Positions 7,851-15,359 of a stretch of 43,959 nucleotides of DNA are shown here, one piece after another. The position numbers and the translations under genes were made by a program. The stretch spans positions 1 through 43,959 of the IMG/VR virus record IMGVR_UViG_3300047563_000048. One strand, written 5' to 3'. This stretch comes from a virus. Position 1 is the first letter of the stretch, and the number at the start of each line of letters is the position of its first letter. The notes under the pieces were generated by a model that saw only the letters and a list, made by a program, of their open reading frames with translations, was not told the origin of the DNA and ran no database searches.

Positions 7851-8699
7851 ATGCAAAGTTTAGACTTCATCGTAAAGAGTTTTCAAGAAACAGGTAAACG
7901 TCCACTGGTTTTATTGTCAGGTGGTTTAGACTCTACCTACCTTGTTAGTGAATTGTTGAAACAGATTCCGGTAGACACGATGTATATCAAAGCATCGCTG
8001 TTACCACAGAAAGCAGAATGTGAACTGCTTGCAAGACAGAAAATCATTGACTACTTCAATGCGAATAATGACAATAAGATAGTGAAAGATAATGTTCACG
8101 ACATTGGACACGCTATCGTAATGGGTACTAACCTTCCTCAGCCGTTGTTTTGGTTCTATGCTGCTATGACGATGTATAACTCAGATATCCATTCGTGTGT
8201 CTGCATAGGGTATGTAACGGGCGACGCTGTTTGCCAGTATCTGGATAGATTAGAGGCTGCGTGGAATCAGATCAATCCAGTAGTGAAGAAGGAACATGTT
8301 CCTTTGCTGTTTCCTTTGCGTAATCTTCGTAAACGCGATATACTGACTAAGTTACCTGCTGAGATCGAGAAGATGACTCTGGTTTGTGAGCGTCCGTTCA
8401 CTCAGTTACAATCTCTAGAAGCTCTACGGGGTAACACAGTCCATATAGGTGATAAGCACAGCTTACCTAAAGAAGGTGTTACTGGAACTATCTACGTCAC
8501 CGAGCTGGATAATAACCGCGAATACCGATGGATGCATAATCAGTTTGTAGAAGTCTTTGAGAGTACCTACAGTACCTTAGAAGGCACGTATGACGGTAAG
8601 TACATCTATCAGTGTGGAGATTGCGGCACATGTCTGACATCTGTTGCTGAGAAGATGATCAGTAAACGACAGCGTGGTCAAGGGTTTCCTTTACGTTAA
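7851..8699 (+). CDS. QueC-like PP-loop ATP pyrophosphatase
   Basis: A 282-residue member of the PP-loop (N-type ATP pyrophosphatase) superfamily. SGGLDS at 23-28 is the nucleotide-binding loop. C179 and a C-terminal CxxCxxC (C255, C258, C261) match the four-cysteine zinc site of QueC, the enzyme making 7-cyano-7-deazaguanine. The protein is longer than cellular QueC (about 230 residues), with an extra segment between the first cysteine and the triad. Some phages use such enzymes to make 7-deazaguanine bases for DNA protection. No queD, queE, folE or transglycosylase gene is visible here, so a different adenylating reaction is possible. It is a single-gene unit with its own promoter-like motif and terminator. 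Confidence 0.75.
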   Translation: MQSLDFIVKSFQETGKRPLVLLSGGLDSTYLVSELLKQIPVDTMYIKASLLPQKAECELLARQKIIDYFNANNDNKIVKDNVHDIGHAIVMGTNLPQPLFWFYAAMTMYNSDIHSCVCIGYVTGDAVCQYLDRLEAAWNQINPVVKKEHVPLLFPLRNLRKRDILTKLPAEIEKMTLVCERPFTQLQSLEALRGNTVHIGDKHSLPKEGVTGTIYVTELDNNREYRWMHNQFVEVFESTYSTLEGTYDGKYIYQCGDCGTCLTSVAEKMISKRQRGQGFPLR

Positions 8700-8703
8700 A
8701 TAC

Positions 8704-8745
8704 TAGGAGAAGAGTGGCATATGCCACTCTTCTCCTATGTTCCTC
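8704..8745 (+). terminator. Palindromic terminator after the PP-loop gene
   Basis: A perfect 34-base palindrome (8704-8737) is followed by TGTTCCTCTT. The T-tract is weak, but the hairpin is strong and lies just after the stop codon. Confidence 0.8.
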
Positions 8746-8756
8746 TTATAAACTTT

Positions 8757-8782
8757 TTCAGTCATATATACTTAAACTGAGG
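8757..8782 (+). promoter_or_regulatory. Phage promoter-like motif (best copy)
   Basis: CAGTCATATATACTTAAACT followed by GAGGA is identical over 25 bases to the copy at 24965. It follows a terminator and precedes a ~130-base leader to the gene at 8911. Confidence 0.72.
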
Positions 8783-8837
8783 AACAATAGTAGTTTCTTT
8801 AACCCCATTCTGTTATAGGTATTATTTTAGTATCTAT

Positions 8838-8888
8838 AGTAGAGTGCTTGCCCGGCTATTAGCGGGATTACTGGGTTTTCAGTAACAA
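8838..8888 (+). other. Two small hairpins in the leader of the gene at 8911
   Basis: CCCG GCTATTAG CGGG and TTACTG GGTTTT CAGTAA form adjacent short hairpins in the untranslated leader. They may affect translation or RNA stability; no known riboswitch is recognised. Confidence 0.35.
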
Positions 8889-8910
8889 TCACATTAAGGT
8901 TTTTTATAAC

Positions 8911-9159
8911 ATGTCAACAATGACTATCACGGTGTTTGGCGATCAACGTCGCCTGAGCAATGCCAAGTATTTGGCAGAGAAGAAGACGGTACCAGAGTCC
9001 ATCCGGTCCCTGGTTAGTAGGCTCATTGAAAAGGTTCGACACAACGATAGCGAGGATATCACTATCCATCGTAACGTGTTGTCTCTGAACGATCAGCGAT
9101 GGTTGGCTCGTAACTGGGTCAACGTTCGTACCTGTGTGGATCTCGTCGAACACTCATAA
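8911..9159 (+). CDS. Small hypothetical protein, 82 residues
   Basis: A basic, soluble small protein (MSTMTITVFGDQRRLSNAKY) with alternating helices and no cysteines apart from one near the C-terminus. It starts at an ATG with AAGG about 12 bases upstream, behind the best copy of the promoter-like motif and a hairpin-bearing leader. The antisense frame is also open, but the + frame has the promoter and codon use typical of this genome. Small genes directly behind strong phage promoters are often early host-interaction proteins; here that is inference only. Confidence 0.65.
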   Translation: MSTMTITVFGDQRRLSNAKYLAEKKTVPESIRSLVSRLIEKVRHNDSEDITIHRNVLSLNDQRWLARNWVNVRTCVDLVEHS

Positions 9160-9162
9160 GTA

Positions 9163-9290
9163 CGATACCACGGCAACACCTGCTACCGTGGTTAACTATA
9201 GCAGGTTCTCTAGTACGAGAGTGGACTAGAGATAAACACTTCTCGTGTCTAAAGAGAGACGCTCATACGGCGTATGTACCGTATAACAAC
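9163..9290 (+). other. Hairpin-rich leader between two small genes
   Basis: This 184-base gap (9160-9343) contains several inverted repeats: ACCACGG with CCGTGGT (about 9167-9193), CTCTAGT with ACTAGAG (about 9210-9232) and ATACGG with CCGTAT (about 9265-9285). No tRNA features or reading frame longer than a dozen codons are visible. It could be a processed or regulatory leader for the gene at 9344 or a small structured RNA. Confidence 0.35.
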
Positions 9291-9343
9291 GTGTAAGAGT
9301 CTACGGATATAAGTGACTCAAAGGTTACCACTAGGAGTTTATC

Positions 9344-9748
9344 ATGAAAGTTTTCTACACACACGCCGAGTTCTCTTCCCAGTTCAGCATGATTGTCGCG
9401 GTCATGAAGGAAGCCGGTGTTACCGGCAGCGACCTGGAGAAGTTTAAAAAGGTGTCTGAAGGTGTCCTCCCTATGGAAATTGTCAACCATCCACACATCA
9501 CTGTGGACATTAATGGCGTGACAATCGAGGTACCGGAGGAGTTCGTTCTCCGGTACTTGAAGATTGTAACTAAGGTGACCGTACGCTTGGTACCTTTGGT
9601 TATGGCGTTGAAAGGTCTGTTCAAGGGCATGAAGAATGTCCTCGAGGACTTCAAAGGCGAAGTCGACTCTATTGAAAAGGACTACGCCAAGTGCGTAGAG
9701 GAAGCTGCCATCACACGTAAGAGCGACGAAGAGTTGACACCTCAGTAA
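9344..9748 (+). CDS. Hypothetical protein, 134 residues
   Basis: Begins MKVFYTHAEFSSQFSMIVAV with AGGAG eight bases before the ATG. The middle (about residues 70-95) is a hydrophobic, positively charged helix (RLVPLVMALKGLFKGM) that could be amphipathic and membrane-associating. The C-terminal third is an acidic helix. No family recognised. It follows a hairpin-rich leader and is closed by a strong terminator, forming with the gene at 8911 a small-protein block behind one promoter-like motif. Confidence 0.7.
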   Translation: MKVFYTHAEFSSQFSMIVAVMKEAGVTGSDLEKFKKVSEGVLPMEIVNHPHITVDINGVTIEVPEEFVLRYLKIVTKVTVRLVPLVMALKGLFKGMKNVLEDFKGEVDSIEKDYAKCVEEAAITRKSDEELTPQ

Positions 9749-9760
9749 CGGTTAAGACAT

Positions 9761-9809
9761 ATCTACAGGACTGGTTACCCCAGTCCTGTAGATGCTCTTT
9801 TCTTTTTTT
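9761..9809 (+). terminator. Terminator after the small-gene block
   Basis: A 14-bp stem (9761-9774 with 9780-9793) with a 5-base loop is followed by a T-rich tract to 9809. Confidence 0.92.
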
Positions 9810-9852
9810 CACCCCTTCGTAAATGTTATGTCACAGAAGAGAAAAGGGTTAC

Positions 9853-10245
9853 ATGTCTTACCACATAAAAACAGGAAAACCTAAGAACAAGGAAGATAGT
9901 ATCAACCTTGACCGTTTCACACATTTACAGATCCCTGGCTCCATTAAGGTAGGGTTAGTCAATCGTGCAGAGCGTTATAAGGACTGGTTAGATCTCTCTT
10001 TGGAAGCTGAAGGTACCGGTAGTTTGGCAGAAAGACTCCATAGCCTGGCATATATCCACCGTCTTGTTAAAGAAAAAGGTACACTGCATCTTTATGCAGC
10101 AGGTCCACTAGCAAGTATCCAGGTTAACTGTGTACGAGACTTCCTTATAGAGCATCGGAGTTTCTTAGAATCCATGCTTCCGTACATTTTCAGTGATGTA
10201 GTCCATGTCACTGATAGCGATAGTAAGAAATCTTCCACTAACTAA
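9853..10245 (+). CDS. Hypothetical protein leading the nrd operon
   Basis: I chose the ATG at 9853 (MSYHIKTGKPKNKED) because AAAAGGG lies just before it; an in-frame ATG at 9823 has no ribosome binding site. The product is about 130 residues, soluble and mainly helical, with a serine/aspartate-rich C-terminus and no recognised domain. It ends 18 bases before nrdA with no terminator between, so it is probably co-transcribed with the ribonucleotide reductase genes, though a functional link is not shown. Confidence 0.7.
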   Translation: MSYHIKTGKPKNKEDSINLDRFTHLQIPGSIKVGLVNRAERYKDWLDLSLEAEGTGSLAERLHSLAYIHRLVKEKGTLHLYAAGPLASIQVNCVRDFLIEHRSFLESMLPYIFSDVVHVTDSDSKKSSTN

Positions 10246-10263
10246 GACCAAAGGGCGTATAAC

Positions 10264-13200
10264 GTGCTGACGAAAATTATTAAACGTGATGGTAAGACTA
10301 TAGAGAATTACGATCCAAGTAAGTTAGTTAAATGGGGTATCTGGGCCGCTAAGAAGCTTGGTAACCGCGTAGACTGGTCTGGCGTGATCATGGATGCTCA
10401 GGCACTCGTTCCCAGTAAAGACGGCGTTGCTTACTCCCAAGATCTCCAAGATACCTTGATCAGTTTGTTGCTTGCTCGTAAAGACTGGCCACATAACCTG
10501 ATGGCTGGACGTCTGCAAGTCGCTAAGTTGCGTAAGGAACTCTACGATGAGTACATTCCCACTGTAGCTGCCCTGCATAACAAACTCTTCAAACTTGGTT
10601 TGATGAAAGAGTTGAACTACAGTGAAGATGATTATCGTCAAGTGGAGACGATCATCAAACATGAACGTGACTTCGATCTTGCACACTTCCAAGTGGAATA
10701 CAGCGCTATCAAGTACGGTTTGAAGAATCTGAAGACTAAAGAGCAATATGAGTCACCTCAGTTCATCTTTATTCGACTGGCTATGCATTTGGCAGAAGAA
10801 GAGACTGGTGCTAAACGCATGGAGATCGTGAAGGATCTCTACGATGAACTCTCAGAGTACCGTTTGAACCCTCCAACTCCGGCACTCAATAACTTAGGTA
10901 CTAACGATACAGGGTTAGCATCTTGCTGCCTGTATAAGACCGGGGATACCATTCCTTCTATCGAAGCAGGTGACAGTATTGCTTACCTGATGACGGCAGC
11001 TTCTGCTGGTATCGGCGGCATCATCAGTACCCGTAGCGTGAACGATCCTGTTCGCAGCGGAAAGATCCAACACCAAGGTAAAACTCATTACCTCAGAGCT
11101 GTTGCAGGTGCTGTTAAGGCTAACAAGCAAGGTTCACGTGGCGGTGCTATCACAAGCTTTGTTCCTGTGTTTGATCCTGAAATCGAAGCTATCACAGTAC
11201 TTCAAGGTGTTCGTACACCTACTGACAAACAGAACCGTGATGTCCATATCGCGTTGCAAAGTAATCAGTTCCTGACTCAGCTAGCACTTGATCGTAAGAA
11301 GATGTTCCTCTTCAACCCTTTCACGGCTCCTGATCTCTACGAAGCGTTCTTTGCTAAAGACCAAGATTTGTTTCCGTTCTTGTATCGTAAGTACGAGAAC
11401 GACGAAGGTTTCAAGAAGGTTTACGTAGACGCATACGCTATCATGCGTAAAGGCCTGGTAGAGAGCCTAGAGGTTGGCACTCTGTACGAAGCGATGATGG
11501 ATGAGATCAACCGTCATACACCGCACTTGGATCCGATTCATAGCTCCAACCTTTGCGTATCGTACGATACGCCCATCTTGACAAAGGAGCACGGCTACGT
11601 TGCGATTGGAGATTACATTGATAAAGAAGTTCACGTATGGAACGGACAAAACTGGTCTAAGACAACAGTTAGGAAAACTGGTGAAAATCAGAAATTGTTA
11701 ACTGTTGTAACTAAGCAGGGTTCTGTTTTAGACGCTACCGAGTACCACAAGTGGTATGTTCAAACGCAAAACATTTTTGGCGGATTAGGTAAAGTCGTTG
11801 AAAAGCGTACGCACGAGCTACTTCCTGGGGACAAACTCATTAAGTTTGACCTATCTACAGTGGACCATGGGAATGAAACACTACCCTTGGCCTATGAGAA
11901 CGGTTTCTTTACTGGCGATGGAACACATATCTCTGATAGAGCAATTTCCAGAATCTATCTATATAACGACAAACGTTATCTGTTAGATCATTTCAACACC
12001 TCAGGTTCAATCTGTAAAATCTATCCTTATAAGAATAGAATTTCTTTAGACTATAAAGAAGAAACACTGTTACCAAAATTTAGCATACCTTCCAACAGTT
12101 ACAGTCGTTTGAATTGGTTAGAAGGGTTGTTAGATTCTGACGGTTGTATCACTGACAATAAAGGCTGCAAGAGTCTTCAGCTAGCGTCTGTTAATTTTGA
12201 TTTCCTTACAAAACTCAGACTGATGCTTCAAGAGCTGGGGGTTAATTCCTCTATATCTAAAGCGGCAGCTGCCGGCTATAGACCCATGCCTGACGGTAAA
12301 GGTGGGACTACTCAATACTATTGTAATGAAACATGGCGTATTCTCGTTTCTAATTCCGAATTAGTGAAACTTAAACTTTTAGGTCTAAAAACTAAGCGTT
12401 TGGACTTGACAGATGTCAGAGAAGGAAACAGAGACGCTAAACAGTTTGACAGCATTGTTACCGTTTTAGATAACGGAATCAATTCCGATACTTATTGTTT
12501 TACTGAACCTGAGAAAAATATGGGCATGTTCATGGGTGTCTTGACAGGTAACTGTCTTGAAATTACTCAGCCAACATGGCAATATGAGAGTTCTAAAGAC
12601 CTCTACGCAGAGTCCGATCCAGGTTACATTGAAGTAGAAGTTGAGTATCCACACACTGGTATGTCTGAGACTCGCCAGTTTGAATACTCTGAACCTATTC
12701 AGTTCAATAACGAACTCTTCCGAGATCGTCCAGTGTTGCGTAAAGCAGGTGCTATGAAAATAGGTGACTCCTATATGCACCTTGATAACCAAGACTTCAC
12801 AGTCAAAGCTATCAAGAAGGTCAAGATCTCTCCTGAAGTCTCTCTGTGCTCCCTTGCAGCTGTCGTAGCGCACAACGTGCATACAGATGAACAGTACGCA
12901 AAGACTGCCTACTATGCTCTATATGTCATCGATCGCTGTATCGATATTGCAACCTATCCGTTGCCGCATATCAAATACACATCCATGCAACGTCGTAACG
13001 CAGGTGTAGGTATCTCCGGTGTAGCAACTGTCATGGCTCGTTTGAACTTGAAGTACGATACACTCGAAGGTCGTAACCAAGCGCACATCATGGCTGAGCG
13101 TCATTCCTACTTCTTGATCAAGGCCGCTTTGCAGCATGGTAAGGAAAAGGGAAATGCACCTTGGATGCATAAAACCTTATGGCCTCAAGGTTGGCTCCCT

Positions 13201-13737
13201 ATCGATACTTACAAGAAAACCGTAGATGAACTTGTCTCCGTAGGCTTACAGTACGATTGGGAAACTCTACGCGAGGAAATCATTGAGAATGGCGGTATCC
13301 GCTTCTCCTCATTGGTTGCCCATATGCCACTGGAGTCTTCCTCTAAGTCTAGCGGCGGTCCTAACTCTTTGTACGCTATCCGTGATCTCACTGTAAGTAA
13401 GACAGATGGATCTAGTAAGATTGACTGGGCTGCAACGGACTCCGATCTTCTTAAGGATAACTACCAGATTGCTTGGACTATTGACAGTGTAGACATGTTC
13501 AAGTACTATGCAGTCTGGCAGAAATTCGGTGATCAAGCTATCAGTGCCGATCTTCACAAGGATCGTCGCGGTAAGAAGTTGATGTACTCGGAGCGTAAAC
13601 TCATTGAGGAACGCTGCGCTATGGTTCGCTATGGTAACAAGACTCGCTATTATCAGAACATCTTAACTGATGAATCTGAAGGTCGCTCTACAGAGACAGA
13701 AAAAGATGATTGCGCTGGCGGCGCGTGTAAAATGTGA
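10264..13737 (+). CDS. nrdA: Ribonucleotide reductase large subunit with intein
   Basis: Class Ia ribonucleoside-diphosphate reductase alpha chain, which makes deoxynucleotides for phage DNA synthesis. The start is a GTG at 10264 after AGGGCG. An N-terminal ATP-cone (about 1-95) suggests allosteric control. Catalytic residues are present: the SCC cysteine pair (near residue 220) for C225 of the E. coli enzyme, the thiyl cysteine in SNL-CLEI (precursor residue 764), C862 in SLCSLAA, the RYYQN tyrosine pair and the C-terminal redox pair in DDCAGGACKM. Residues 431-763 are an intein, so the mature protein is about 824 residues, larger than the usual ~760. The excess comes mainly from a ~75-residue insertion between C764 and C862. 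nrdB begins nine bases downstream. Confidence 0.96.
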   Translation: MLTKIIKRDGKTIENYDPSKLVKWGIWAAKKLGNRVDWSGVIMDAQALVPSKDGVAYSQDLQDTLISLLLARKDWPHNLMAGRLQVAKLRKELYDEYIPTVAALHNKLFKLGLMKELNYSEDDYRQVETIIKHERDFDLAHFQVEYSAIKYGLKNLKTKEQYESPQFIFIRLAMHLAEEETGAKRMEIVKDLYDELSEYRLNPPTPALNNLGTNDTGLASCCLYKTGDTIPSIEAGDSIAYLMTAASAGIGGIISTRSVNDPVRSGKIQHQGKTHYLRAVAGAVKANKQGSRGGAITSFVPVFDPEIEAITVLQGVRTPTDKQNRDVHIALQSNQFLTQLALDRKKMFLFNPFTAPDLYEAFFAKDQDLFPFLYRKYENDEGFKKVYVDAYAIMRKGLVESLEVGTLYEAMMDEINRHTPHLDPIHSSNLCVSYDTPILTKEHGYVAIGDYIDKEVHVWNGQNWSKTTVRKTGENQKLLTVVTKQGSVLDATEYHKWYVQTQNIFGGLGKVVEKRTHELLPGDKLIKFDLSTVDHGNETLPLAYENGFFTGDGTHISDRAISRIYLYNDKRYLLDHFNTSGSICKIYPYKNRISLDYKEETLLPKFSIPSNSYSRLNWLEGLLDSDGCITDNKGCKSLQLASVNFDFLTKLRLMLQELGVNSSISKAAAAGYRPMPDGKGGTTQYYCNETWRILVSNSELVKLKLLGLKTKRLDLTDVREGNRDAKQFDSIVTVLDNGINSDTYCFTEPEKNMGMFMGVLTGNCLEITQPTWQYESSKDLYAESDPGYIEVEVEYPHTGMSETRQFEYSEPIQFNNELFRDRPVLRKAGAMKIGDSYMHLDNQDFTVKAIKKVKISPEVSLCSLAAVVAHNVHTDEQYAKTAYYALYVIDRCIDIATYPLPHIKYTSMQRRNAGVGISGVATVMARLNLKYDTLEGRNQAHIMAERHSYFLIKAALQHGKEKGNAPWMHKTLWPQGWLPIDTYKKTVDELVSVGLQYDWETLREEIIENGGIRFSSLVAHMPLESSSKSSGGPNSLYAIRDLTVSKTDGSSKIDWAATDSDLLKDNYQIAWTIDSVDMFKYYAVWQKFGDQAISADLHKDRRGKKLMYSERKLIEERCAMVRYGNKTRYYQNILTDESEGRSTETEKDDCAGGACKM
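11554..12552 (+). mobile_element. LAGLIDADG intein inside NrdA
   Basis: 333 residues, starting at Cys431 (CVSYDTPIL, block A), with the block B residues T492 and H495 (DATEYHKW). Two dodecapeptide endonuclease motifs follow, ENGFFTGDG (545-553) and LEGLLDSDG (619-627). It ends in MFMGVLTGN directly before the +1 Cys764. The penultimate residue is glycine instead of the usual histidine. Splicing joins SNL to CLEITQPT, restoring the conserved reductase sequence. It should be a full homing intein able both to splice and to cut intein-less nrdA alleles. The insertion point lies exactly before the catalytic thiyl cysteine, so unspliced protein should be inactive. Confidence 0.93.
12619..12829 (+). 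other. Beta-rich ~70-residue insertion in NrdA
   Basis: The segment between GYIEVEVEY and KKVKISPEV lies between the thiyl cysteine and the redox cysteine C862. These are 98 residues apart here against 23 in E. coli NrdA. The segment AGAMKIGDSYM followed by FTVKAIKKV has the strand-turn pattern of Hint/intein-like beta domains but lacks splice residues. It may be a family-specific surface domain or a degenerate remnant. Confidence 0.5.
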
Positions 13738-13746
13738 TAGGACGAT

Positions 13747-14880
13747 ATGACAGAAACAACTAACCTCAGCAGTCGCGTTATCAATACTGAGAAAACAGAC
13801 TATAACGTTGCATCCCTCTTCATGGGTCAACCTCTTGGTTTGATGGATAGTATTAACGTTCATTACCGGGAACTCTACGACATCTATAAAGAGATGAAGT
13901 CTAAAGATTGGGATGAATTGGAGTTTCGGTTTGCTACGTCTACGTTGAACGCTGAGTTCAAGCAAGATGAACGCAATTCCCGTGACATCATGATGTACAC
14001 GCTTACCTGGCAATGGGAAGGCGATACTGCTGCTGCTCGTTCTATCGTTCCTATCATTGCACCGTTCGTCACTAACAACGAACTGTTCTACGGATGGCAA
14101 CGTATTGCGGATAATGAAGTAGTGCACGCGCTTACCTACTCTGAAATCGTGAAGTATAGCTTTGATGATGCTGAAGAAGCACTCAAAGAAGTACTTGAAC
14201 TCAAACAAGCTGTCAGTCGTGTCTCTATTGTGGCAGAGATCTTTGATCGGGCGTTTATCACTGGTTCTAAACTGAATCTGGGTTTGATTCAGAAAGACCA
14301 AGAGGCTTACGACGATATCTTTATGTTCATCGTTGCACTGTATTGCCTTGAAGGTATTCAGTTCATGTCGAGCTTTGGTATCACGTTTGCATATGGTAAC
14401 CGTAATAAATATCTACCAGCAGTACTTGCAGTGCAAAAGATCGCCTTGGATGAACACAAGATCCATAAGCGTTGGGACCGCGCTGTTCTGGATATTGAAC
14501 TGGCGACCGAACACGGTCTTATGGCATTCTCTCGTAACCGTAACCGCATCTTGCAGCTGATCGGTGATATTGTACGCTCTGAGATGGAATGGAACAAGTT
14601 TACCTTCTCTGAAGGTCGTAGCCTTCCTGGTGTTTCCGAAGAGACTATGAACAAAGTGGTTCTTCATTACGCTAAGGAAGTATACGACTTCTTCCGTTTC
14701 AGTCCTAAGGAAATCGAGTTTGAGTTTCCTACCCGTCATCCACTTCCTTTCATGCAAGATTGGTTGGAGATTGGTAACACTCAGACAAGTCCCCAGGAAC
14801 AAAAGAACGGTAACTACATCTTAGGTATGATCGAAGCTGACGTAGCTGCTGACGAAGTGATTGATTTTAACTTGGGGTAA
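13747..14880 (+). CDS. nrdB: Ribonucleotide reductase small subunit
   Basis: 377-residue class Ia beta chain holding the di-iron tyrosyl-radical cofactor for NrdA. Helix ligands can be placed by spacing: D93, E124, H127 and the radical tyrosine Y131 (D to E 31 residues; E to H +3; E to Y +7, as in E. coli). On the second half E202 and E236 are 34 apart, also as in E. coli. The usual ExxH is altered: the sequence is DEHKIH, giving histidines at +1 (H237) and +4 (H240) rather than +3, where I239 sits. The acidic C-terminal tail (EVIDFNLG) should dock to NrdA. It is followed three bases later by the nuclease gene. Confidence 0.94.
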   Translation: MTETTNLSSRVINTEKTDYNVASLFMGQPLGLMDSINVHYRELYDIYKEMKSKDWDELEFRFATSTLNAEFKQDERNSRDIMMYTLTWQWEGDTAAARSIVPIIAPFVTNNELFYGWQRIADNEVVHALTYSEIVKYSFDDAEEALKEVLELKQAVSRVSIVAEIFDRAFITGSKLNLGLIQKDQEAYDDIFMFIVALYCLEGIQFMSSFGITFAYGNRNKYLPAVLAVQKIALDEHKIHKRWDRAVLDIELATEHGLMAFSRNRNRILQLIGDIVRSEMEWNKFTFSEGRSLPGVSEETMNKVVLHYAKEVYDFFRFSPKEIEFEFPTRHPLPFMQDWLEIGNTQTSPQEQKNGNYILGMIEADVAADEVIDFNLG

Positions 14881-14883
14881 ACC

Positions 14884-15237
14884 ATGGCAGTTAAAAGACT
14901 CTATAACTACAATGCCCGTGTAACACGGGTAGTAGATGGCGATACCTTTGATGCAACGATCGACCTTGGCTTTGATGTGAATCTGAACGTACGTATTCGT
15001 ATGGCAGGTATTAACACACCAGAGATGAAGTCTCGCTTGGTTGCTGAACGTCAGAAAGCTGCAAAGGCCAAAGACTTCCTCACTGATAAGCTCACAGGTA
15101 AGGATATCTTACTGGATTCTTCTGGTCAAGATAAATACGGTCGTTGGATTGGTGTTGTACATTTGGGTAAAGAAAATGTCAACGATACCATGATTGCCGA
15201 AGATTTGGCTGTGAAGTACATGGAAGAGAAAATGTAA
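14884..15237 (+). CDS. Staphylococcal-nuclease-like (SNase) endonuclease
   Basis: A 117-residue protein consisting of a single SNase OB-fold domain. VVDGDTFDA (D18, D20) supplies metal ligands, the RIRMAGINTPE segment supplies an arginine and E47, and DKYGRW supplies R87. These correspond to the catalytic D21, R35, E43 and R87 of the staphylococcal enzyme, with Asn in place of one acidic residue as in many family members. There is no signal peptide, so it should act in the cytoplasm, for example on host DNA, feeding nucleotides into the reductase pathway encoded just upstream. Last gene of the nrd operon. Confidence 0.9.
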   Translation: MAVKRLYNYNARVTRVVDGDTFDATIDLGFDVNLNVRIRMAGINTPEMKSRLVAERQKAAKAKDFLTDKLTGKDILLDSSGQDKYGRWIGVVHLGKENVNDTMIAEDLAVKYMEEKM

Positions 15238-15242
15238 ACCAT

Positions 15243-15281
15243 AGATACCTAGGAAGCGTAATGCTTCCTAGGTATCTTTTA
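15243..15281 (+). terminator. Terminator of the nrd operon
   Basis: A 15-bp stem (15243-15257 with 15263-15277) with a 5-base loop is followed by TTTT. Confidence 0.9.
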
Positions 15282-15299
15282 TGTCCCCTTTCTAAAGGG

Positions 15300-15320
15300 A
15301 GGTAGTCACATATACTTTAC
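15300..15320 (+). promoter_or_regulatory. Phage promoter-like motif
   Basis: GTAGTCACATATACTTTAC differs by one base from the core AGTCATATATACTT alignment. It follows a terminator and ends about 40 bases before the ATG at 15360. Confidence 0.6.
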
Positions 15321-15359
15321 TTGTATCAGCCGGTGTTATCATTGGCGAGGAGAATATTC

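Noticed and set aside
8914-9153. 79-codon antisense frame opposite the 82-residue gene
   Set aside because: The + frame has the promoter-like motif, leader and ribosome binding site; the antisense frame has none.
9160-9343. Possible tRNA in the hairpin-rich gap
   Set aside because: No T-arm GTTCGA-like sequence, no acceptor stem of the right spacing and no CCA end could be found.
13663-14301. 212-codon antisense frame across the nrdA-nrdB junction
   Set aside because: It lies opposite two clearly conserved genes and has no coding features.
15321-15359. Upstream start for the coiled-coil protein
   Set aside because: The extra 13 codons overlap the promoter region and lack a ribosome binding site, while GCGAGGAG precedes the ATG at 15360.
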